From Micromonospora chokoriensis (GTDB lineage Bacteria > Actinomycetota > Actinomycetes > Mycobacteriales > Micromonosporaceae), in assembly GCF_900091505.1 (NCBI RefSeq), contig NZ_LT607409.1:6200001-6264000 (forward strand): a DNA stretch of 64,000 bases. Reading direction: 5' to 3'. Below the pieces are notes generated by a model. That model was not told the origin of the DNA, made no database searches, and saw nothing but the letters and a program-made list of their open reading frames with translations. This document shows positions 1-9,022 of the stretch, one piece after another (the stretch's first letter is position 1; the number at the start of each line of letters is the position of its first letter). Both the position numbers and the translations under genes were made by a program.

Positions 1-135
1 ATGGCAGCAGCCTAACGGTTGTCCCGGTGTGGCGGCATCCCGGTTTCGGCAGGTCCGGTTACCGTCCAACAGCGGTGTGTGGTCGTTTCGGCCGACTCGT
101 CGCAGGGAACTGCCCGGGACAACCGAGGGAGGATC

Positions 136-897
136 ATGAGCCGACACCGACCGACGTCGACCACCCGTACGCGCGGCGTCCTCGCGTTGATTCCGCTGAT
201 GGGAGGCGTCGCACTGGCCGCCTGCACCTCCACCGAGGACCCGCCGGCCTCGACCCCGTCGATGGCGGCCCCGACGGTCGCCTCGGCATCGGCGAATCCG
301 ACCGACGCGCCGACGCCGAGCGCCGACACTCCGACGACCATCCCGACGTCGGCGTTCGTCGAGCTGCCGACCGAGTTGCGGAAGTCGCCCCGGCGGACGA
401 CGCCGGTGACGGATGCCCTACCGACGATGTGCGGCAACGAGTTCGGGACCGGCGGTCGGCAGGTCACGGCGAGCGCCGCGATGACCAACACCTACCAGAG
501 GGCCGGCGCCACCGAGGCTGAGACACCGCAGGGCATGATCCACCAGGTCATCTTCACGTTCGACGGCGACGGCGCGTCGGCGTACCTGGGACGTCTGCGT
601 ACCGACGTGCGGGCGTGCCCCGCCTACGACCAGTCCGGAAACCGGGTCACCGTCACGAGCGAGCCGCTGACCGGCGTCGGCGACGAGGCGCTGCTGCTGA
701 CCCGCACCTGGCCCGAGACGAGCCTGAACGGAGACCGCACCGGCGACACCGCGACCAGCCAGATCGCCGTGGCCCGGGTCGGCAGGGCCGTGACGGTCTT
801 CAACGACCAGGGGTGGGAGGGCACCAGCGGCAACCCCACCATCATGGACCGGGTCGTCCGCGACGGCGCGAAGACGATCGACGCCTGGCAGGGGTGA
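136..897 (+). CDS. secreted lipoprotein, PknH-like sensor-type domain
   Basis: A 253-residue predicted lipoprotein. The N-terminus has arginines, a hydrophobic stretch and the lipobox LAAC, so the mature protein would be anchored to the outer face of the membrane. A low-complexity Pro/Thr/Ala/Ser stretch (about residues 35-75) leads into a compact domain with two cysteines (TMCGNEF and VRACPAY) that could form a disulfide, resembling the extracellular sensor domains of mycobacterial PknH-like proteins. The ATG at 136 is chosen over the upstream TTG at 19 because GAGGGAGG precedes it and the signal peptide starts there. No ligand is known. It stands alone, with a small membrane protein gene following 150 bases later. 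Confidence 0.75.
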   Translation: MSRHRPTSTTRTRGVLALIPLMGGVALAACTSTEDPPASTPSMAAPTVASASANPTDAPTPSADTPTTIPTSAFVELPTELRKSPRRTTPVTDALPTMCGNEFGTGGRQVTASAAMTNTYQRAGATEAETPQGMIHQVIFTFDGDGASAYLGRLRTDVRACPAYDQSGNRVTVTSEPLTGVGDEALLLTRTWPETSLNGDRTGDTATSQIAVARVGRAVTVFNDQGWEGTSGNPTIMDRVVRDGAKTIDAWQG

Positions 898-1050
898 CCC
901 CCGCCCGGTCGACGACAACCACCGCGGTACGGCGGCGGGCGGGCGTACATCCCCGGCGGTAGGGCGATCAGCATCTCCGGCATGACGACTCACACGCACT
1001 CCCGTTCATACGCTGCTGCGTGTCACCCGTCCTACCGACCAAGGGGAAAC

Positions 1051-1473
1051 ATGATGTCCGTCCACAATCTGCTCGCCGCCGCCGTGACCGCTCCGCTGGC
1101 GATCGAGCCGGCCGCGCACATGTCCGTCCAGCCCACCTCCGCCACGGCTCTCACCATGAGCTCCGGGCGGCTCGGTGCCACAGTGGCGGTCCTGCTGGGG
1201 CTGGTCGGCACCGTCGTCGGTGGGCTGGCCCTGGCCCGCCCGGTCAGTCGCGTCGGCACCGGATCCGGGCGGCTCGGGGGTGTGCTGGCCCTGGCGTCGG
1301 GTCTGCTCGGTCTGCTTCTCGGGGCGCTGGTGGTGGCCACCTCCGACGGCGGTGTCGGCACCGGCAACGGGCGGGGTGGCGCCTTCGTGGCACTGGTGGT
1401 CGGGGTGGCCGGCGTGGTCCTCGGTGGGCTCGCCCTGGCCCGCTCGCGCCGCACCGGCCAACTGAGCGTCTGA
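1051..1473 (+). CDS. small integral membrane protein (DUF6223-like)
   Basis: A 140-residue membrane protein of unknown function. After an N-terminal hydrophobic segment it has four very hydrophobic Gly/Ala/Leu/Val helices, paired around short Ser-Gly-Arg-Leu-Gly/Gly-Asn-Gly-Arg-Gly-Gly loops that repeat, which suggests internal duplication of a two-helix hairpin. It looks like the actinobacterial DUF6223 family, but this is by recollection of pattern only. The start is ATGATG at 1051, preceded by AAGGGGAAAC. The C-terminus is followed directly by a short tandem repeat that spans the stop codon. Confidence 0.6.
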   Translation: MMSVHNLLAAAVTAPLAIEPAAHMSVQPTSATALTMSSGRLGATVAVLLGLVGTVVGGLALARPVSRVGTGSGRLGGVLALASGLLGLLLGALVVATSDGGVGTGNGRGGAFVALVVGVAGVVLGGLALARSRRTGQLSV

Positions 1474-1514
1474 GGCCGGCTGAGTTCGGAGGCCGGCTGA
1501 GCGTCTGAGGCCGG
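1462..1514. repeat. short tandem repeat across a stop codon
   Basis: The 18-mer CTGAGCGTCTGAGGCCGG occurs at 1462-1479 and again at 1497-1514, with a related 17-mer (CTGAGTTCGGAGGCCGG) between, so about three units lie head to tail. The first unit contains the end of the membrane-protein gene and its TGA. The last runs to the end of the convergent response regulator gene. It may be a simple slippage duplication of the 3' end. Confidence 0.7.
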
Positions 1515-1515
1515 G

Positions 1516-2178
1516 TCAGGAGCGGGCCAGCCAGGCGGGAACGGTCAGGCCGGACTCGTAGGCGAGGATCACCAGCTGGGCCCGATCCCGTACCCGCGTC
1601 TTGGTCATGATCCGGCTGACGTGCGTCTTGGCGGTGGCCGGACTGAGCACCAGCCGTGCGGCGATCTCGTCGTTGGACAGGCCCGCGGCGACCAGGGCCA
1701 GCACCTCACGCTCCCGCTCGGTGAGCACACTCAACCGCGGTTTGGGGTCCGGATGCGTCGCCCGGGTGGCGAACTCGGCGATCAGTCGGCGGGTGATCGA
1801 CGGCGCGATCAGCGCGTCGCCCCGGGCGACCACCCGGACCCCGTGGATCAGCTCCGCCGGCTCGGTGTCCTTCACGAGGAAGCCGCTCGCGCCGGCCCGC
1901 AACGCACCGTAGACGTATTCGTCCAGGTCGAAGGTGGTCAGGATGATCACACGGGCTTCGGTGCTCGCGACGATCTCCCCGGTGGCGGCGAGGCCGTCCC
2001 GCACCGGCATCCGAATGTCCATGAGGACGACGTCCGGCCGGAGCTGCTCGGCGAGTCGCACCGCCGCGGCCCCGTCGGCGGCCTCACCGACCACCTCGAT
2101 GCCGTCCTCGCCCTCCAGGATGGAACGAAAGCCCGCGCGGACCAGCGTCTGGTCGTCGACGATCAGCAGCCGGATCAT
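1516..2178 (-). CDS. NarL/LuxR-family response regulator
   Basis: A 220-residue DNA-binding response regulator. The receiver domain (residues 1-120) has the acidic pair Asp9-Asp10, phospho-acceptor Asp54 (VLMDIRMP) and Lys in LVKD. A NarL-type LuxR helix-turn-helix follows (LTEREREVLALVAAGLSNDEIA, about 150-205). The start ATG overlaps the stop of the kinase gene by four bases (ATGA at 2175-2178), so the two are translationally coupled and form one two-component system. Targets are not visible. The upstream ABC exporter in the same direction is the nearest candidate. Confidence 0.93.
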   Translation of the reverse strand: MIRLLIVDDQTLVRAGFRSILEGEDGIEVVGEAADGAAAVRLAEQLRPDVVLMDIRMPVRDGLAATGEIVASTEARVIILTTFDLDEYVYGALRAGASGFLVKDTEPAELIHGVRVVARGDALIAPSITRRLIAEFATRATHPDPKPRLSVLTEREREVLALVAAGLSNDEIAARLVLSPATAKTHVSRIMTKTRVRDRAQLVILAYESGLTVPAWLARS

Positions 2179-3320
2179 GCCGGCTCCGAGGCCGGTGACG
2201 GGCGGGGGCGCAGCGGCAGGCGGGCGCGAACCCGGAATCCGCCGTCCGGTCGGGTGCCGGTGGTGAGTGAGCCGCCGAGCGCGCGGGCCCGCTCGTGCAT
2301 GCCGAGGATCCCGCTGCCCGGCGCACCGGGCGCGCCGGTGCCGTCGTCCTCCACCTCGACCAGCACGTCGCCACTGTCGGATCGCACCCGGACCACAGCG
2401 GTGGTGGCCCCGGCGTGCCGGGTGACGTTGGTGAGCGCCTCCTGGACGATCCGGTACACCGCCAGATCGACCTCCGGCGGCAGGGCGCCGACCTCCGCGA
2501 ACTCGGTGCGGATGTCCACCTCGGAACGCCCGACCGTCGTGATCAGATCGTCGAGGCGGTGCAGGCCCGGCGCGGGCACTACCGACGCCGCATCGTCCTG
2601 CCGGAGCGTGCCGAGCGCCGTTCGCAACTCGCGCAGCGTCTCCTTGCTGGCCTCCTTGATCGCGGTGAGCGCCTGCTCGGAGCGGGCGGCGTCCGGTCGG
2701 TGCAGCGCGGCACTGGCCTGCACGTTGATCATCGAGAGGTGGTGGCCGAGGACGTCGTGCAGGTCGCGCGCAATGCGCAGGCGCTCCTCGGTGGCGCGTC
2801 GCCGTGCCTCCTCCTCCATCCGCTGCGTGGCGGCCTCCGCCCGGGCGCGCGCTTCCGCGAGGTAGGCCCGGCGGTTGCGGGTGACCCCGACGATGACCGC
2901 GACGAGCCAACCGGCGTGCAGCAGGGTCGCCCCGTTCATGGTGTCCGGGGACCGGTTGTAGCTGTCCGCGACGGCGAAGGCGATCACCGAGGCGAGACCC
3001 AGACCGACGGCGACCCGGAGGTGACCCTCGTCGACGACCGTGTAGAGCGCCACCACGAACACCAGCATGATCGGGCCGGGCTTGTGCAGTAGCGCCCCGT
3101 ACGCGCCGACGGCGGCGAGGGCCAGCACGCCCACCGGCACCGGATGACGGCGACGGGCGTACAGCGCGGCGGAGGACGCCAGCACCACCGGCAGCGCCGC
3201 CCACTCGGCGGCGGTGTCGATGCCGCGCGACTGCACCACCAGGCCGACGAGGGCGACCAGACCGACGGCGAGCACCAGGGCGGTGTCCGCCGGTCGACCA
3301 CGCCACGGCGACCCCGACAT
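2175..3320 (-). CDS. sensor histidine kinase, HisKA_3 type
   Basis: A 381-residue membrane sensor kinase. About four to five transmembrane helices occupy residues 14-148 with very short loops, so there is no sizeable extracellular sensor domain and stimuli are probably sensed in or at the membrane. A coiled linker (150-180) leads to the dimerisation/phospho-acceptor box ARDLHDVLGHHLS (His188) and a HATPase_c domain (QEALTNVTRHAGA, GTGAPGAPGSGILGM). It partners the response regulator encoded immediately downstream. It lies 81 bases after the ABC exporter gene on the same strand and may be co-transcribed with it. Confidence 0.92.
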   Translation of the reverse strand: MSGSPWRGRPADTALVLAVGLVALVGLVVQSRGIDTAAEWAALPVVLASSAALYARRRHPVPVGVLALAAVGAYGALLHKPGPIMLVFVVALYTVVDEGHLRVAVGLGLASVIAFAVADSYNRSPDTMNGATLLHAGWLVAVIVGVTRNRRAYLAEARARAEAATQRMEEEARRRATEERLRIARDLHDVLGHHLSMINVQASAALHRPDAARSEQALTAIKEASKETLRELRTALGTLRQDDAASVVPAPGLHRLDDLITTVGRSEVDIRTEFAEVGALPPEVDLAVYRIVQEALTNVTRHAGATTAVVRVRSDSGDVLVEVEDDGTGAPGAPGSGILGMHERARALGGSLTTGTRPDGGFRVRARLPLRPRPSPASEPA

Positions 3321-3401
3321 GGACCGCAGCCTAGCCTTCCGACGATCGACGGAGAACCGCCCGAACCGCCGGTGCGACGGCCGTCCGTCCCGGCGCCGTG
3401 G

Positions 3402-5372
3402 TCAGTCGGCGGCCGACCGCGGCCGGGGACCTGCGGCCGCGTCGGTGTCGTAACCGGCGGCCTGGAGGGCGAACAACTCGGCGTACCGACCGCCGGCGGC
3501 GACCAGTCCGTCGTGGGTGCCGGCCTCGACCAGCCGGCCCAGGTGCAGGACGAAGATCCGGTCGGCGTGCCGGACGTTCGCGAGCCGGTGCGTGATGAGG
3601 ATCGTGGTGGCGCGACCTCGCCGGTCACGGATGGCCTGGAACAGGGCGTCCTCCGCGCGGGGATCGAGCGCCGAGGACGGCTCATCCATGATCAGCAGTT
3701 CGGCGTCGCGCAGGAAGCCACGGGCCGCCGTGATGCGCTGCCACTGCCCACCGGAGAGGTCCTGACCACGGGCGAAGGTGCGGTCGAGCAGTGTCTCGTA
3801 CCCGTGGGGTAGTTCGTTGATCATGTGGTGGGCCACCGCGCGGGCGGCGGCGGCCTCGATGCGGTCCTGCCGGGCCTCGGCCTCGACGTCGCCGATGGCG
3901 ATGTTGGTGGCGGCGGTGAACGGCCACTTGTGGTATTCCTGCGTCACCACGGCGATCCGGGCACGCAACCGGCCGACGTCCCAGTCCGACATCGGCCGGC
4001 CGTTCCACTCGATGGTGCCCTCGCTGGGCACGCGGAGGCCGGCGATCATCGCGGCCAGGGTCGTCTTGCCCGAGCCGTTCTCCCCGACGAACGCCACCGT
4101 CTGCCCGGCGGTGATCGTCAACGAGACGCCGTCCACCGCCGGTGTGTCCCGGTCGGGGTAACGCAGACTCACCTCCCGAACGCTCAGCTCCCCCAGCCGT
4201 TCGGGCTCGGCATCGGCGGGCCGGGTGGCGTCGGGCAGGTACGCGGCGGCCCGCGCCATGAAACCCGTGTAGTCACCGAAGTGCTGCCCCTCGGTGTAGA
4301 CGTGGTCGACCTGGAAGGTGGCGATGGCCAGGGATCGCTGGGCGGACTGCACAGCGATGACGCAGGTCGCCGCGGCGGCGAGCGGGATCTGCCCGTCCAG
4401 GAGCAGCAGGCCGAGCAGGACGTAGACGGTGCCGGTGGCGAGACCGCCGATGATCGCCCCGACGGTGGTGGTCGTGGTGACCCGGCGGGCGAGAGCGAGC
4501 TGGATGTCGGTCTCCACCCGCATCACCCGGTCGTACTGGTCGAGCAGGAATCCGCGCAGCCCGTACGACCGCAGCTCCGGCGCCGAGGCGCGTTCGGCCA
4601 TCAGCTTGTGCAGCAACCACAGTCGACGCCGACGCACCGACCCGGCGGTGTACGTCCGGTAGCGCAGGTGTCCGGACCGTAGCGACGCCCAGGCGTTCGG
4701 CACTGTGGCGACCACCAACGCCAGCAGCAGCAACGGATGGATGATGACGACGGCCGCCGCCACGGCGAGCAGCCCGGCCAACCCGGCGAGCAGGTTCATC
4801 GACGCCTGCACCAGCCCGATCGTCGACTCGGTCCCCCGGGAGGCGCGTTCCATGTCGTCGGCGAACGCGTCGGCGTCGAACGCCTCCAGCCGGACCGCCG
4901 TCGACACCTCGAACAACCCCCGCTCGACCTCGCGGCTCACCCGGGGCGTCAGCCCGTTCTGCGCGTACCCGGTGGCGATGCCCATGCCGGCGCGGAGCGC
5001 GACCGTCGCCGCCAGCACGGCCAGGGCAGGCAGCGCCGCCCGGACCTTGTCGGCCGTCGGCCCACCGGCGAACAACTCGACCAGCACCCGTTGGGTGGCC
5101 AACAACCCGAAGGCCGCCATCACCCCCGCGCCGACGGTCGCGGCGGCCACCACGCTGGTACGGAGTCGGTCCGCGCGCCAACTGATGCCCAGGGCTGTCC
5201 AGACCAGCCTGGGCAGTTCCGCGAACACGGCGAAGACACCGGCCTCCGCCCTCGCCCGCACCCCCGTCTCCCACCACATCTCGCGCAGCTCCGGCAGCAC
5301 CGACTCGGCACTGACCGGACCGGGTCGGTCGGGCGGAGTGGGTCGGGTCCCTGCGGTGGCGGTCTCGATCAT
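3402..5372 (-). CDS. ABC exporter half-transporter (TMD-NBD fusion)
   Basis: A 656-residue ATP-binding cassette protein of the exporter class. An N-terminal six-helix membrane domain (about 55-340) is fused to a nucleotide-binding domain (about 400-640) with Walker A GENGSGKTT, signature LSGGQWQ, Walker B LLIMDEPSSALD and the H-loop ITHRLANV. It would work as a homodimer or with another half-transporter. The start ATG (reading MIETATAG) at 5372 is preceded by GGGAGGTAC, and the open frame upstream of it is discarded. The substrate is unknown; lipid, peptide or drug are all possible. The downstream two-component pair suggests stress-responsive export. Confidence 0.9.
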   Translation of the reverse strand: MIETATAGTRPTPPDRPGPVSAESVLPELREMWWETGVRARAEAGVFAVFAELPRLVWTALGISWRADRLRTSVVAAATVGAGVMAAFGLLATQRVLVELFAGGPTADKVRAALPALAVLAATVALRAGMGIATGYAQNGLTPRVSREVERGLFEVSTAVRLEAFDADAFADDMERASRGTESTIGLVQASMNLLAGLAGLLAVAAAVVIIHPLLLLALVVATVPNAWASLRSGHLRYRTYTAGSVRRRRLWLLHKLMAERASAPELRSYGLRGFLLDQYDRVMRVETDIQLALARRVTTTTTVGAIIGGLATGTVYVLLGLLLLDGQIPLAAAATCVIAVQSAQRSLAIATFQVDHVYTEGQHFGDYTGFMARAAAYLPDATRPADAEPERLGELSVREVSLRYPDRDTPAVDGVSLTITAGQTVAFVGENGSGKTTLAAMIAGLRVPSEGTIEWNGRPMSDWDVGRLRARIAVVTQEYHKWPFTAATNIAIGDVEAEARQDRIEAAAARAVAHHMINELPHGYETLLDRTFARGQDLSGGQWQRITAARGFLRDAELLIMDEPSSALDPRAEDALFQAIRDRRGRATTILITHRLANVRHADRIFVLHLGRLVEAGTHDGLVAAGGRYAELFALQAAGYDTDAAAGPRPRSAAD

Positions 5373-5582
5373 GGACGTACCTCCCGAGCGGCGCAGCCGT
5401 CGCCAGTCCGCCGGGTAGTGCGGTCGGAGTGGCGGGTTCCTGGAGGATTGGACCACCGGACTGTCGCTGTAGGCAATCGGCTGAATACTGCGGGTTACAT
5501 GATCCTCGCTCCACTGAGCCGGATCGTTTGTCGGACGCGCGTGCCATGATGCGGCTCACCTCACAGCAGGGAGTACGGCGAC

Positions 5583-5975
5583 ATGGCCACGGCGATCGTT
5601 CGGGACGAGACAGCCACCGGTAAGGCGATCGACCAGTGGTCGATGACCGCCCTTCCGGACCGGATCTCCGCACGGGAGCTGGTCCGGTTACGGGTTCGCG
5701 AGGAGGTCGCCCGCTTCAACGCTCACCAGCCCGACCACTTTCGAGGGCTGGTCCAGCCGAGCGAGACGGAAGCGACGCTGAACGGCTACCGGGTCGCCCC
5801 CGGCAGGCGGCTCGACTGGGAACGACAGGCGGACGCCGCCTGCGCCGCCTTCGAGCGCAACGGTTTCGTGCTGCTGGCCGGCAACCGCCAGATCGAAGAC
5901 CTCGACGAGGAGATCGACCTGACCGCTGATCCGGACGTGGCCTTCGTCCGGCTCGTCGCGTTGGTCGGCGGCTGA
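5583..5975 (+). CDS. hypothetical protein, partner of DUF4132 gene
   Basis: A 130-residue soluble protein that I do not recognise. It is largely helical and charged, with SARELVRLRVREEVARFN near residues 28-45, WERQADAACAAFERNGFVLL near 78-97 and an acidic IEDLDEEIDL near 103-112. The start ATG at 5583 follows CAGGGAG. Its stop codon is one base before the ATG of the 810-residue DUF4132 gene, so the two are almost certainly translated together. It may be a binding partner or regulator of that protein. Confidence 0.8.
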   Translation: MATAIVRDETATGKAIDQWSMTALPDRISARELVRLRVREEVARFNAHQPDHFRGLVQPSETEATLNGYRVAPGRRLDWERQADAACAAFERNGFVLLAGNRQIEDLDEEIDLTADPDVAFVRLVALVGG

Positions 5976-5976
5976 C

Positions 5977-8409
5977 ATGGGCGATTGGACGGCATCGCTC
6001 CCCACTCTGACCGACGCGGATCGACGACAGGTGGAGGCGGGGCTGGCCGAGGCCGACGCTCGGATCAGGGCCGTGCTGCACGTCGTGAGCACCTACCACT
6101 GGGGATCCTCGCTGACCGAGGTGCCGGAGTGGAAGGTCGTCGCGTCGTGGCCGGTCGCGCAGCGCCGCAGCGCCGCACTGGCCATGCATCGGACAGCCTG
6201 CACCAGTTCGATACCCGTCGCGCTCAACGAGGTGCTGCGCAGCCTGGCCGACGGTGACCTGCCGTGGACTCGGTCCGACCTCGTGTGGTGCCTGGACGTC
6301 GCCGGGCGGGGCGAGGAATACGACAACGGCGCCCACGTGGAGTTGCCGGCCATCATCGCCGCACGCCTGCCGCCCGCCGAGCTGGTCGACCTGGTGCCGG
6401 CCCTCGCCGCCCTCATGAGCGAACTGGTCGACGACTACTTCATCACGGCGACGTCGCGGCGGCGTGCGGTCCTACTGGTCGGGCAGGCCATCGACCGCGC
6501 CACTGGCCGCCGCCTGCCGTCCACGCTGTTGCACGACGGCGACGCGTTCGGCCCGACGGTGCGCGCGGAGATGGGCACCGCCCTCGCCGCGCCCGGTGTG
6601 CCGGAGCTGTTGACGCACTGCGCCGCACTGGAGAAGCCTGCGGCAACGGCGAAGTGGCTCCGGCGCGTCGACGAGCTCCTCGTCAGCACACCCGGCGCTG
6701 ACGAGGTCGTCCGGGCGGTCCTGGAGGCGTTCGTCGCGCACGGCCGGTCCCTGCACGACGACTCGGACCGCCTCGTCCGCGGGCTCGTCTGGGTGCTGTC
6801 CCGGCAGCTTGACGAGCGGGCGACCGACCTGTTGGCACGGGTCACCGCCGCCGCGGCAGCAGCCCCGCGACAGGCGGCCGGCTTCCCCCACGCCCAGAAG
6901 GCGGCAGTGGCTGCCATTCCGCTGCTCGCCGAGCGCAGTGGCGAGGCACCCGTCCGCACGTTGGCTCGACTGTCGGCGACGGTCCGGAACAAGGCGGTGC
7001 AGAGCCGGGTCCAGGCGGCGCTGGCCCGCCTCGGTGGGCTACGTGGATGGTCGCCCAGCGAGGTCCTCGAACTCGCCGTCGACGACCACGGGCTCGACTC
7101 CGGCGGGCGCCTCCGCACGCCTGTCGGGCCGTACGAGGCGACGATTGAGGTGACCGGCGACAGGGCGCGCCTGACCTTCGCCCGCGACGGTGGTCCACTC
7201 AGGGGCGTCCCGGCGCCGGTCCGGGAGGCGTACGGTGACGAGCTTCGGCAGTTGCGCGACCTCGTCAAACGCGTGGGCGCTTCGTTGGTCGCCGAGCGCC
7301 AGCGGGTGGAAGGGCTGCTGTCCGAGGAGCGCACCTGGTCGCACTCGGACTGGTCGTCCCGATTCCTCGACCACCCGATCACCGCGGCCTACGGACGGCG
7401 GTTGGTGTGGGAGACCAGCACCGACGGCCACCGGTGGACGGCGGGTCTGCCCCGACGCGACAGCGACGGATGGACGATCGCCGACCTGAGCGGCCGGGCC
7501 GTCACCGGCGACCGGGTCAGACTCTGGCACCCGGCCCGGGCGACGGCGGACGAGGTCCTCGCCTGGCGTGAACACGTCCTCGCCACCGCCCTGGCACAAC
7601 CGTTCAAGCAGGCATTCCGGGAGGTCTATCTGCTCACGCCCGCCGAGGAGCTGACGCACGCCTATTCCAACCGGTTCGCCGCGCACATCCTGCGCTACCG
7701 GCAGGCGAACGCCCTCATGCGCGCCCGGGGTTGGCAGGCCGGATACCTCGGCACCTGGGACGGCGGCTACGACAGCGAAGCCACCAAGCCGTTCGGCGGT
7801 GGTACGTGGCGGGCGTCGTTCCACCACCAACTGGTCGAGAACGCCGACGAACGTCGTTACGACGTCGAGTTCTGCTCCACCGACCAGGTGCGTTTCGCCA
7901 GACGCGACGGCGCGACCTGGCAACCGACGCCTGTCGTCGACGTGCCGCCGCTGGTGTTCAGCGAGGCCATGCGCGACGTCGACCTGTTCGTGGGCGTCAC
8001 CTCGATCGCCACCGATCCGGAGTGGGCCGACCGCGGCGAGGACCGGTTCCACGCCTACTGGCACCGCACGGCCGGAGCGGCGCTGACCCAGTCGGCCGAG
8101 GTGCGGCGGGACGCGCTGGGCCGGCTGCTTCCTCGCCTGACCATCGCCGACCGGTTGCGCCTCGGCGACCGCTACCTGCACGTGCGTGGGACCATCCGCG
8201 AATATCGGATCCACCTCGGGTCCGGCAACATCCTGATGGCACCCGACGACGCCTACCTGTGCATCGTTCCGGCGCGGGACCGCACCGGTCGGCTGCATCT
8301 TCCGTTCGACGACGACCCCATGCTGTCGACGATCCTGTCCAAGGCGATCATGCTCGCCGCGGACGACACGATCACCGACGCCACAGTGCTCCGACAGCTC
8401 GCCCGATGA
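5977..8409 (+). CDS. DUF4132 domain-containing protein (MolR/YehI-like)
   Basis: An 810-residue cytoplasmic protein. The N-terminal half is alpha-helical and repeat-like (HEAT/ARM-style, Leu/Ala-rich helices up to about 370). The C-terminal part has the DUF4132 pattern: VRLWHPARATADEVLAWREHV near 514, PFKQAFREVYLLTP, FAAHILRYRQANALMRARGW and HLGSGNILMAPDD near 750. That domain is known from E. coli MolR/YehI and from WGR-DUF4132 proteins, none with a firm biochemical role. No WGR domain is seen here. It is coupled to the 130-residue gene upstream and ends 9 bases from the convergent marR-like gene. Confidence 0.88.
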   Translation: MGDWTASLPTLTDADRRQVEAGLAEADARIRAVLHVVSTYHWGSSLTEVPEWKVVASWPVAQRRSAALAMHRTACTSSIPVALNEVLRSLADGDLPWTRSDLVWCLDVAGRGEEYDNGAHVELPAIIAARLPPAELVDLVPALAALMSELVDDYFITATSRRRAVLLVGQAIDRATGRRLPSTLLHDGDAFGPTVRAEMGTALAAPGVPELLTHCAALEKPAATAKWLRRVDELLVSTPGADEVVRAVLEAFVAHGRSLHDDSDRLVRGLVWVLSRQLDERATDLLARVTAAAAAAPRQAAGFPHAQKAAVAAIPLLAERSGEAPVRTLARLSATVRNKAVQSRVQAALARLGGLRGWSPSEVLELAVDDHGLDSGGRLRTPVGPYEATIEVTGDRARLTFARDGGPLRGVPAPVREAYGDELRQLRDLVKRVGASLVAERQRVEGLLSEERTWSHSDWSSRFLDHPITAAYGRRLVWETSTDGHRWTAGLPRRDSDGWTIADLSGRAVTGDRVRLWHPARATADEVLAWREHVLATALAQPFKQAFREVYLLTPAEELTHAYSNRFAAHILRYRQANALMRARGWQAGYLGTWDGGYDSEATKPFGGGTWRASFHHQLVENADERRYDVEFCSTDQVRFARRDGATWQPTPVVDVPPLVFSEAMRDVDLFVGVTSIATDPEWADRGEDRFHAYWHRTAGAALTQSAEVRRDALGRLLPRLTIADRLRLGDRYLHVRGTIREYRIHLGSGNILMAPDDAYLCIVPARDRTGRLHLPFDDDPMLSTILSKAIMLAADDTITDATVLRQLAR

Positions 8410-8418
8410 GCGGGGAAT

Positions 8419-8910
8419 TCACTCTCTGCGCAGCGCGTCGAGGTTCTGCTTGAGCGCTGCCGCGATCTCGCCCGCCGCGACGAGCTGATCCGGCGTGAGG
8501 GCGTCGACGAACAGCTCGCGGATGGCGCGCAGGTGCGGGAAGGTGGCTGCTCCGAACGCCTCGGCACCGGCCGTGGTGAGCAGCACCTCCGCCCCGCGGG
8601 GCACCGTCGCGCACTCCTGGCGGCGGATGAGACCACGTCGCTCCATCCGCCCCAGGTGGTGGGACAGGCGGCTGCGCTCCCAGCCGATGTGTGCGGCGAG
8701 TTCGGACGACCGCATCGACTGCCCCTCCGCCTCGCTGAGAGCGAGGAGCACTGCGTAGTCACCGGTCGAGAGCGAGGAGTCGCCCTGGAGACGGGATTCG
8801 AGTCGGGAACTCAGCGCTGCCGTCGTCTCGATGAAGGCCCGCCAGATCCGCAGCTCCTCGGCGGTCGGGAGTTGGCGGCCGGCCCGCCGGCCGGGTGTGG
8901 TCTCCGTCAT
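8419..8910 (-). CDS. MarR-family transcriptional regulator
   Basis: A 163-residue winged-helix repressor. The helix-turn-helix is around residues 55-100 (SSELAAHIGWERSRLSHHLGRMERRGLIRR), with dimerisation helices at both ends. The start ATG at 8910 (MTETTPGRR) has GGGGAGAG upstream, so the longer frame is rejected. It is divergent from the two flavin oxidoreductase genes. Two copies of TTGAC-N2-GTCAA lie in the 112-base gap, which fits a MarR dimer repressing both directions. The effector is unknown; MarR proteins often respond to phenolics, oxidants or drugs. Confidence 0.9.
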   Translation of the reverse strand: MTETTPGRRAGRQLPTAEELRIWRAFIETTAALSSRLESRLQGDSSLSTGDYAVLLALSEAEGQSMRSSELAAHIGWERSRLSHHLGRMERRGLIRRQECATVPRGAEVLLTTAGAEAFGAATFPHLRAIRELFVDALTPDQLVAAGEIAAALKQNLDALRRE

Positions 8911-8927
8911 CTCACTCTCCCCGGGAA

Positions 8928-8968
8928 TTGACGCGTCAATCGCCAAGTTAGCATCATTGACACGTCAA
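8928..8968. promoter_or_regulatory. two candidate MarR operators, TTGAC-N2-GTCAA
   Basis: TTGACGCGTCAA at 8928-8939 is a perfect palindrome, extended to ATTGACGCGTCAAT at 8927-8940. TTGACACGTCAA at 8957-8968 has the same arms with a mismatched centre. Their centres are 29 bases apart, close to three helical turns, inside the divergent gap between the marR-like gene and the oxidoreductase operon. This is the usual layout for an autoregulating MarR. The assignment is inferred from position and symmetry. Confidence 0.65.
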
Positions 8969-9022
8969 CCGGTAGGTCTGCTCTCGTGGATCGCCGGCTG
9001 CGAGAGCACCGAGGAGGAGACG

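Noticed and set aside
1..15. ATGGCAGCAGCCTAA at the very start of the window
   Set aside because: May be the tail of a gene cut by the left edge, but five codons cannot support a call.
1516..3306. Apparent 596-residue fusion ending in a response regulator
   Set aside because: The N-terminal part is a shadow of the kinase gene in another frame. The regulator starts at 2178 with an ATGA overlap.
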